DNA from: an uncultured Alphaproteobacteria bacterium
GTDB taxonomy: Bacteria; Pseudomonadota; Alphaproteobacteria; Rhodobacterales; Rhodobacteraceae
Assembly (NCBI GenBank): GCA_902537415.1
Contig: CACBBC010000009.1
Location: 1-56,932, forward strand
Direction of reading: 5' to 3'
Length of the DNA stretch: 56,932 nt
Program-made: the position numbers and the translations under genes
Shown here: piece after piece, positions 51,175-56,932 of the stretch
How positions within the stretch are numbered: the stretch's first letter is position 1
How the letters are laid out: every line of letters starts with the position of its first letter
Notes under the pieces: model-generated
Seen by the model: only the letters and a program-made list of their open reading frames with translations
What the model was told of the DNA's origin: nothing
Database searches by the model: none

Positions 51175-52592
51175 CAAATACTCATTATCGAATGTTGTTT
51201 CTCACCACTTATGGCGGATCTTTGCATTTTTTTTATCAATCCAACCATTGCAGCCGATCGATATTTTGCTGTTCCTCTAAGATCACTTATTGGAGAAATA
51301 TCATGACTTAAAGCAGTTATCAGAGAGTTTTGGTTAAAGCGTAGATTACTATCCTTTAATAACTTACTCGTTTTATCTAATAACAAAGGCGTGGGTCCTA
51401 CGCCCCCTGCAGATAAAATAATATTTTCTATAGTGTGGTTTTTATCCATTTTAAATTTGGCTGCCAGCGATAAAGTTGATATATCTTGATCATACCTTTT
51501 TGATAGCTTCCAAGAAAAAATTGAATCTTCCTTTTTTGTTTTTGGTACCTTAACCTTGTATATAAGCTCATTGCGTTTTAGAGCGTTTTTTCTATATCCC
51601 TTAAAAAAATCTTTAATCGGAATAGTTCTTTCTCCTTTTGGACCGAGTAGAGACAATTCAGCCTCCAACACGAAAAATAGGGGAGCTAGGTCACCAATAG
51701 GGCTCGATGTCCCAAGATTCCCTCCAACTGTTGCGGCTGTTCTAATCTGTGGAGAACCAAACCTAATAATTGTATCCAGAAAGGGGGAGAAAAATTCACG
51801 GCATAACTCTTCGAATTTAGATAGTGTAACACAAGCTCCTATTTCAAATGATGAAGTCTTGGTCTTAATTGTAGACATTTCTTTAATATTATTCAGAAAT
51901 AATATTTTCTGTTCTTTAAAATTGGAGTCTTCCGCTTCAAGGTTCCAGTCTGTACCTCCAGACAAAACAGTATAATTTTTTTCCTTTGATATAAATTCAA
52001 TTAGTTCTTTTTTAGAGTCTGGGTAAATGTAAGTTGTCTTTCCAAAAATTGCGGTCTTTAATTTTGAGCCTTTACTATTTATGGGCATTGGAAACCTTAT
52101 TTTTTCTTTGAGAGATTGGATCCCGTTCACTATTGGCCTATACCCTGTACAGCGACATAAGTTTCCAGATAGAGAGTCATGGATAACGCTCTCAGAAGGG
52201 CTTTTATGTTTTTCTTTTAATGCAAGTGCTGCCATTACAAAGCCGGGTGTGCAAAACCCACATTGCGACGCCGCCTCGGAGTTTAGTGCTTGAATTAAAG
52301 GTTTAGCAGAGCTTAATTTGCTAGCACCTTCAATTGTTACTATATTTTTATCAATTATTTGTCCCACCTTTAAAATACAAGAGTTTACTGGTGCTAAGGA
52401 TCCTTTTTCATCAAAAATCAATACAGAGCATGCACCACAATCTCCCTCTGAGCACCCCTCTTTTGTTCCTGTAAATTTACAATTATGCCTCAAAAAGTTT
52501 AGCAAGCTTATATTACTGTCGATATTACGTGCGTAAACTTTCTCAAAATTTACATAAAAGCTAGGCTCTGATTGTTTATTTTTCTTTTCCAT
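51174..52592 (-). CDS. xdhA: Xanthine dehydrogenase FeS/FAD subunit
   Basis: A 472-residue subunit with two 2Fe-2S domains and an FAD domain. The first cluster is in GCSEGDCGACSVL (residues about 41-55) and the second in CGFCTPGF and GNLCRCTGYRP. The FAD domain starts near 180, with TVLSGGTDWNLEAED and PQIRTAATVGGNLGTSSPIGDLAP. It passes electrons from the molybdenum site to NAD+. First gene of the xdhAB pair; its promoter should lie in 52593-52753. The Tyr-rich NAD site of XDH could not be checked by eye. Confidence 0.93.
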   Translation of the reverse strand: MEKKNKQSEPSFYVNFEKVYARNIDSNISLLNFLRHNCKFTGTKEGCSEGDCGACSVLIFDEKGSLAPVNSCILKVGQIIDKNIVTIEGASKLSSAKPLIQALNSEAASQCGFCTPGFVMAALALKEKHKSPSESVIHDSLSGNLCRCTGYRPIVNGIQSLKEKIRFPMPINSKGSKLKTAIFGKTTYIYPDSKKELIEFISKEKNYTVLSGGTDWNLEAEDSNFKEQKILFLNNIKEMSTIKTKTSSFEIGACVTLSKFEELCREFFSPFLDTIIRFGSPQIRTAATVGGNLGTSSPIGDLAPLFFVLEAELSLLGPKGERTIPIKDFFKGYRKNALKRNELIYKVKVPKTKKEDSIFSWKLSKRYDQDISTLSLAAKFKMDKNHTIENIILSAGGVGPTPLLLDKTSKLLKDSNLRFNQNSLITALSHDISPISDLRGTAKYRSAAMVGLIKKMQRSAISGEKQHSIMSI

Positions 52593-52753
52593 TATTATTA
52601 TCCGGATCTACTCGAAGTTTTTATCATACATTATTGTGAAACTTAAAAATATTGTAATTTTTTCTGAATCTAAATATGAGTTAAATTTAGGGTTTATTTA
52701 TTGTAAAATAACAACAAAGCAATTTATTTTATGGTCAAGGGAGTTTAGAGGAA

Positions 52754-53239
52754 ATGCCTAGTTTTGATATTGTCAGTAAATTGGATATGCAGGAAGTTGA
52801 GAATGCGATTTTTAATGCTAGTAAAGAGATCAACCAGCGATATGATTTTAAAGGTTCAAAGACCGATATTGAGAGAAATGAGAACTCGTTAACTGTAGAA
52901 ACAGAAGATGACTTGAAAGCAAAGCAAGTTAACGAACTTTTAATAGGCCATTTTGTTAAAAGAGGTATAGACCCCAAAGCCCTCAAAGTTAAATCAACGG
53001 AAAGCGCTTCAGGTAATCGAGTAAGGCAAAACTATGATTTGCTGGAGGGGATTGAACAAGACACATCAAAGAAAATTATTTCTTCTGTCAAGCAGAGTAA
53101 GTTAAAAGTGCAGGTAAAAATACAAGGTAATGAGCTTAGGGTTTCAGGGCAAAAGAAAGATAGTCTTCAGGAAGTTATTTCGTTAGCAAAAAAGCTCGAT
53201 TTACCTCTTCCTTTACAATTTATAAATTTTAGAGATTAG
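52754..53239 (+). CDS. yajQ: YajQ family nucleotide-binding protein
   Basis: A 161-residue cytoplasmic protein of the UPF0234/YajQ family. MPSFDIVSKLDMQEVENA, RYDFKGSKTDIE, and KVQVKIQGNELRVSGQKKDSLQEVI match the family exactly in order. YajQ proteins bind RNA/nucleotides and in Xanthomonas bind cyclic di-GMP, but their role elsewhere is unsettled. GAGG precedes the ATG. It is separated by 160 bases from the divergent xdhA and looks monocistronic. Confidence 0.93.
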   Translation: MPSFDIVSKLDMQEVENAIFNASKEINQRYDFKGSKTDIERNENSLTVETEDDLKAKQVNELLIGHFVKRGIDPKALKVKSTESASGNRVRQNYDLLEGIEQDTSKKIISSVKQSKLKVQVKIQGNELRVSGQKKDSLQEVISLAKKLDLPLPLQFINFRD

Positions 53240-54708
53240 ACCTCGTATATATCGGAAAACTTTTCATCTAAATAATTCAAAAAGGGCTCAGGCGTAAAAG
53301 CCTTTCCTGTAGCTTTTTTGATCAGGTCAGCAGGCTCGTATAGGCTTCCATGCTGATGTATGTTCTCTGCTAACCAAGTGGTTGCTAATGACACATCACC
53401 CTTCTCAAATCCGTCTGCAAGACCAGGAATATCTTTTTGCATCTTTTCAAATAAACAACCGGCATTTAAGTTACCTAAAGTGTAGGTTGGAAAATACCCA
53501 AATGCACCGATTGACCAATGAACGTCCTGGAGAATTCCATCAGAGGCTTTTTCAACGTCACGGTCAAAATATTCCTTGAATTTTGCATTCCAGGCCTCGG
53601 GCAAATCCGGAACTTCCAAATTTTTTCCAATTACCTCTAATTCGAGCTCAAAGCGAAGCATAATATGTAGATTGTAGTGAACTTCGTCAGCTTCAGTTCT
53701 AATAAAACCGGTTTCAACCTTATTAACCAAACGGTAGAATTCTTCTTCATCACTAATGCCAAATTCTCCAAAATAGCTTTTCATTTTCTTAAACAGCCAC
53801 CTAGTAAATTGCCTAGATCTTCCTATTTGGTTCTCAAATATCCTAGACTGACTTTCGTGAATGCCTAAAGATACGCCAGAACCGAGAGGCGAGTGTAAAA
53901 AGTCTGAAGAGACGTTTTGTTCATAGCAAGCGTGCCCCACTTCGTGAATAGTACTGTATAAACAGTTAAATGGGTCCTTATTATCGACTCGGGTAGTAAT
54001 TCGTACATCATCCCCGCCACCTGAACAAAAAGGATGCGCTACAATATCAATCCTTCCTCTATCAAAGTCATAGAAAAATGTCTTTGCTATTTCATGGGCG
54101 AGTTTTAATTGTTTTTCAGTATTGAAGTCACCTTCTAATACAGGTTTGGAAAGTTTTGCTTCACTTATTCTCTGCCGCAAATCTAAAAGTCTTGGCTTCA
54201 TTTCTTCAAAAATACTCGAGGTCTCTTTTTTTGTCATTCCAAATTCGTAATCATTTATTAACCCATCGTATAAATCTCCACTGGGAGATAGAAGGGAAGC
54301 CTCTTCTCTTTTTAAATCAATTACCTTCTTTAAGTGAGGTGAAAACTCAGAAAAATCGTTATTTTGTCTAGCTTTTTGCCAGGCCATTTGAGCTAAGGAT
54401 GTGGTTGCAGCCAAATCCGATGCGAGTTTGCTTGGTATAGCTTCTGCTCTGTCAAAGGCTCTATTTATTAGTGTGTAAGCTCTTTTTTGAAAAGGTGTTT
54501 TAGGTTCGGCTTGTTCCAATAACTTTCTGACTATTGAATTTTTTTTTCTATCGTGGATAACTTCTTCAAGTGCACCCATCTCCATCGCTCGAGAATTTCC
54601 ACTCTTAGATGGCATCATTGTCTCCTGATCCCAAGCATTTCTACCCGCTACGGATTGGAGTAAACCAGTCGTTCTATTGTAATTGATCAGCTGATCTATA
54701 GCGTCCAT
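53236..54708 (-). CDS. Carboxypeptidase Taq, M32 family
   Basis: A 490-residue metallo-carboxypeptidase of normal length. HEVGHACYEQ (residue about 255, HExxH zinc site) and HESQSRIFENQIGRS (third ligand Glu) are seen, along with GVSLGIHES and DVHWSIGAFGYFPTYTLGNL, typical M32 motifs. It removes C-terminal residues of peptides in the cytoplasm, with no preference readable here. Its end overlaps the yajQ stop region by four bases. Confidence 0.93.
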   Translation of the reverse strand: MDAIDQLINYNRTTGLLQSVAGRNAWDQETMMPSKSGNSRAMEMGALEEVIHDRKKNSIVRKLLEQAEPKTPFQKRAYTLINRAFDRAEAIPSKLASDLAATTSLAQMAWQKARQNNDFSEFSPHLKKVIDLKREEASLLSPSGDLYDGLINDYEFGMTKKETSSIFEEMKPRLLDLRQRISEAKLSKPVLEGDFNTEKQLKLAHEIAKTFFYDFDRGRIDIVAHPFCSGGGDDVRITTRVDNKDPFNCLYSTIHEVGHACYEQNVSSDFLHSPLGSGVSLGIHESQSRIFENQIGRSRQFTRWLFKKMKSYFGEFGISDEEEFYRLVNKVETGFIRTEADEVHYNLHIMLRFELELEVIGKNLEVPDLPEAWNAKFKEYFDRDVEKASDGILQDVHWSIGAFGYFPTYTLGNLNAGCLFEKMQKDIPGLADGFEKGDVSLATTWLAENIHQHGSLYEPADLIKKATGKAFTPEPFLNYLDEKFSDIYEV

Positions 54709-54752
54709 AAAGCTCTCTATTTTCTAATAAGATTGTTGTCCATTTCCAAAAG

Positions 54753-55145
54753 TTAGCTGATCGACATTGCTGACCAATACAAATAGAGGATGCTTAATAA
54801 ACTCGCAACCCAACCTGCAGATCTTAATCCAATGATATTGAATCCGTATGCGATTACATAAACGATGCGTGACCAAAAGAAAACTTGAACAGCCATTTTA
54901 GTATTTGCACTGCTGGTTTCGGTCATTGCAAGTGCGAGGATTGCTGGACCTATCATCGCGAATGCTATCACACAATTTAGAATAGCACGCTCTAATCGCC
55001 CGGTCATACCTGAAAAATTTACGCCTTCTCGACTACTAAATACGGGCATAATTCCAACGTTTGCCAAGCTTGTGAGCTGTTGGACAAGGGTAGTTGCTAT
55101 GATTAGAAGTCCATATAGACAGATATAATAAAGTTCGACGCTCAT
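54753..55145 (-). CDS. MAPEG family membrane protein
   Basis: A 130-residue protein with four transmembrane helices and the MAPEG pattern GRLERAILNCVIAFAMIGPAIL, in which Arg, Glu and Asn contact glutathione in eukaryotic homologues. Bacterial MAPEG proteins are mostly uncharacterised, some act as glutathione transferases. It is 45 bases upstream of the carboxypeptidase gene on the same strand. Confidence 0.85.
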   Translation of the reverse strand: MSVELYYICLYGLLIIATTLVQQLTSLANVGIMPVFSSREGVNFSGMTGRLERAILNCVIAFAMIGPAILALAMTETSSANTKMAVQVFFWSRIVYVIAYGFNIIGLRSAGWVASLLSILYLYWSAMSIS

Positions 55146-55224
55146 TTTTCATACCTCTTGTTTTTTGTATTGTTTATTTCAAAATAGTTTATTATCAAAC
55201 TGTTTCAACTACAAAAGATGCACG

Positions 55225-55830
55225 ATGGATGAAATTCAATTAAGAAATCTTTATGGTCCTGCTACTGAGAAAGCATCTGCGAAGATTATGAAAAGCTTGG
55301 ATCCACATAGTGTCAGTTTCATAAATGCATCAAATTTTCTGGTCATGGGGACTTTTGACGGTGAAGATATTGATCTCTCACCCAAAGGTGATCCAAAAGG
55401 TTTTGTTAAAGTGATATCTGATGATCGCATCGAAATAGCTGACAGGCCTGGAAACAATAGGATTGACGGGCTTCTAAATATTTCTAAAAACGCAACAGTA
55501 TCCCTAATATTTTTCATTCCAAAGGTAGCAGAAACACTTAGAGTTCAAGGGAAAGCTACGATATCAAATGACCCAAAAGTTCTTGAAAAACATAAATTAA
55601 AATCCAATTTGCCAAAGACAGTTACAGTTATTAAACCAACAAAAGTATTTCTGCATTGCGGCAAAGCACTACTTCGATCAAGTCTATGGAAGCCTGAAAG
55701 CTGGCCTGATACAAGACCCATACCCACGCTTTATGAAATGATTGAGGATCAGACAGGATTAAATTGTGAAATAAAAAAAGAAAACGACATTATAGAAATG
55801 TATGAACGTGAACTTTACGAAAATAAATAA
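55225..55830 (+). CDS. Pyridoxamine 5'-phosphate oxidase-like flavoprotein
   Basis: A 201-residue FMN-binding split-barrel protein similar to the MSMEG_1061 subfamily. FINASNFLVMGTFDGEDIDLSPKGDP and RIEIADRPGNNRIDGLLNI are typical, and ALLRSSLWKPESWPD near the end matches the group with a C-terminal conserved region. The ATG at 55225 begins at the domain; an upstream start at 55165 would add 20 atypical residues. Substrate unknown; PNPOx-fold proteins here likely use FMN or F420-like flavins. Confidence 0.87.
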   Translation: MDEIQLRNLYGPATEKASAKIMKSLDPHSVSFINASNFLVMGTFDGEDIDLSPKGDPKGFVKVISDDRIEIADRPGNNRIDGLLNISKNATVSLIFFIPKVAETLRVQGKATISNDPKVLEKHKLKSNLPKTVTVIKPTKVFLHCGKALLRSSLWKPESWPDTRPIPTLYEMIEDQTGLNCEIKKENDIIEMYERELYENK

Positions 55831-55988
55831 TGAATGCAACTTTTATGAATTATTTTATAAAAACAAAATGTGGACTAGAAAAATACGATTTGCTCAAATC
55901 ACGAAAAGGCATCTACGCAAAAATTAGATTTTATTGGTTCGTCCTCTTCGCATCAATAAGAGACTTAGGCCACAAAAAAAGGATTTAA
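55830..55988 (+). CDS. Possible 52-residue basic peptide
   Basis: An uninterrupted 52-codon frame begins with ATG overlapping the previous stop (TAATG), which would allow coupled translation. The product would be basic (many Lys and Arg) with a short hydrophobic segment (FYWFVLFASIRDLG). No ribosome site other than coupling, no known family. Such a frame can arise by chance in AT-rich DNA, so it is offered with low confidence. Confidence 0.3.
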   Translation: MNATFMNYFIKTKCGLEKYDLLKSRKGIYAKIRFYWFVLFASIRDLGHKKRI

Positions 55989-55994
55989 AAAAAC

Positions 55995-56633
55995 TTAAGT
56001 TAAAGCTGAGTAATCTCCCGTAACCTTTGCACTAATAAGAGCTAATTTTTCGCTTCCCCAAAATATTTCTTCTTCAAAGACAAAGGTTGGCACCCCAAAT
56101 ATTCCCATAGATAGTGCGGTATCCATTAAAGAGGTCACACAGTTTTGATTGTTGCTCTTCCAAGATATGAAATCAGTGCTATCAAGTTGAAATTTGTCGA
56201 TTAAATTTAAAAGCACCTTTTCATTTTCTATGTCTAGCTCTCTCTTCCAAAACAATTGAAAAGACTCGCGCAAAAAAGGCAACAAAGTTTTTTCCGATTT
56301 TTCTTTGACCCATAAATGAGCCATAGAAAATAATGAGCTATCCCAAATTTTTTGAGTACCTAAAATTGTTTTCCCTTGTAGATTAGCCATCCTTCTGCAA
56401 TCCATGTAGGAATATTTAACTCTGCGCCACTGATGTGCTGTTCTATTTGAAGAGATTATCTTCCCTTGGTTATTGACCGTTGCGCTTCCTAAATAGTCAG
56501 CAATATCCAGAGTGTATGGCAATAAATTCCACTGTAATCCCAGTTGACCAAATATCTTTATCGCAGGGTCTAAAGCCAAGTAGGCATAGGGACTTTTTAT
56601 GTCGATGTAAAAATCAATTGAATTATTAGACAT
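55995..56633 (-). CDS. DsbA-fold 2-hydroxychromene-2-carboxylate isomerase-like protein
   Basis: A 212-residue thioredoxin-fold protein. It starts with IDFYIDIKSPYAYLALDP, the family motif with the SPY active-site turn that binds glutathione, and includes GIFGVPTFVFEEEIFWGSEKL near the end. HCCA isomerases take part in naphthalene-type aromatic degradation, but the bacterial family is broad and often non-aromatic. ATG at 56633 chosen at the domain start (an in-frame TTG lies two codons upstream). The substrate is unknown. Confidence 0.87.
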   Translation of the reverse strand: MSNNSIDFYIDIKSPYAYLALDPAIKIFGQLGLQWNLLPYTLDIADYLGSATVNNQGKIISSNRTAHQWRRVKYSYMDCRRMANLQGKTILGTQKIWDSSLFSMAHLWVKEKSEKTLLPFLRESFQLFWKRELDIENEKVLLNLIDKFQLDSTDFISWKSNNQNCVTSLMDTALSMGIFGVPTFVFEEEIFWGSEKLALISAKVTGDYSALT

Positions 56634-56697
56634 CAGCAACTTAACTTAAATGATTTTTTAGCGACTCTACCTAGATTTATTAAAAGTTAAATATCGC

Positions 56698-56932
56698 TTA
56701 ATCGGTCTTAGCGTATGTTTGCGCTGCGGTTGAATTAAATTCGAACGCAACTACTTCTTCGTCACCTACTACCCAACCATTGTGACCAGGTTCAATAACA
56801 TAAACGTCACCAGGCCCAAAAACCTGTTCTGTACCGTCGTTATGCTTGGCAGCCATTTGACCAGAAATGACTGTTCCAACGTGTTTTGCTTGGCAACTTT
56901 CTCCTCCAACCATTGGTTTGACACATGTTTCC
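56698..56932 (-). CDS. Cupin domain protein, 3' part
   Basis: The frame is open to the window end, so the start lies beyond. The visible 77 residues form a cupin barrel: ETCVKPMVGGESCQAKHVG, then VISGQMAAKHNDGTEQVFGPGDVYVIEPGHNGWVV with the GPGDVYVIEPGH second cupin motif. Single-domain cupins bind metal or small molecules; no function can be assigned from the part visible. An internal Met at 56913 is not the start because the family sequence continues upstream. Confidence 0.8.
   Translation of the reverse strand, partial: ETCVKPMVGGESCQAKHVGTVISGQMAAKHNDGTEQVFGPGDVYVIEPGHNGWVVGDEEVVAFEFNSTAAQTYAKTD

Noticed and set aside
1-56932. Searched for tRNA, rRNA, CRISPR arrays, IS elements and phage genes
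   Set aside because: No cloverleaf-type arms with a TTCGA loop, no repeated spacer array and no transposase or integrase motifs were found by eye.

Overview
The window is an AT-rich, densely coded bacterial chromosome segment, most likely from a marine alphaproteobacterium of the Rhodobacterales/SAR116/SAR11-neighbour kind. This placement is inferred from gene content: paired DMGDH-like flavoproteins, a pyrrolysine-free MttB, PuuD-type urate oxidation, a BmpA-type ABC importer and a CueR/CopCD operon. No rRNA, tRNA, CRISPR array, insertion sequence or phage gene was seen. Genes are short-spaced, often overlap by a few bases, and start at TTG unusually often.

Layout. 1-867: the end of a ZnuA-type zinc-binding protein, a hairpin, and a small Lys/Cys-rich protein. 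919-3579: copper unit, with a CueR-like regulator divergent from DUF4396 - cytochrome c - CopC - CopD. 3600-8724: single metabolic genes (class IV aminotransferase, DMT exporter, serine hydrolase, thioesterase, GST, cNMP-binding protein). 8727-15135: metal module around a Fur-like box, with an ArsP_2/DUF2899-type transporter divergent from a DUF4856 protein, a fatty acid hydroxylase family protein and a Fe(III) ABC binding protein plus permease. 15120-17371: three poorly known proteins, one resembling a divergent ribosome recycling factor. 17408-29004: a TPP enzyme facing a seven-gene minus-strand operon (ribokinase, CoA transferase, acyl-CoA dehydrogenase, lipoprotein, MttB-like methyltransferase, two FAD/GCV_T oxidases) that looks like a methylated-amine catabolic unit.

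29103-34582: phenylacetate module, with paaABCDE on the minus strand divergent from paaI-paaK. 34601-36749: cysteine synthase-like protein, a small secreted protein and a gamma-glutamylcyclotransferase-like protein. 36818-52592: a nearly complete purine island (NCS2 permease, BmpA-type ABC importer, guanine deaminase, OHCU decarboxylase, HIU hydrolase, PuuD, PuuE, allantoicase, ureidoglycolate lyase, XdhAB). On paper it takes guanine to glyoxylate and urea. 52754-56932: housekeeping and orphan genes (YajQ, M32 carboxypeptidase, MAPEG, PNPOx-like, DsbA-fold isomerase, cupin fragment).

The genes form catabolic blocks for dissolved organic nitrogen (purines, methylated amines) and aromatics, with metal homeostasis units between them. 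The best leads for something undescribed are the RRF-like paralogue at 16715-17371, the Fur-box metal module with its odd members, and the MttB/flavoprotein/CoA operon.
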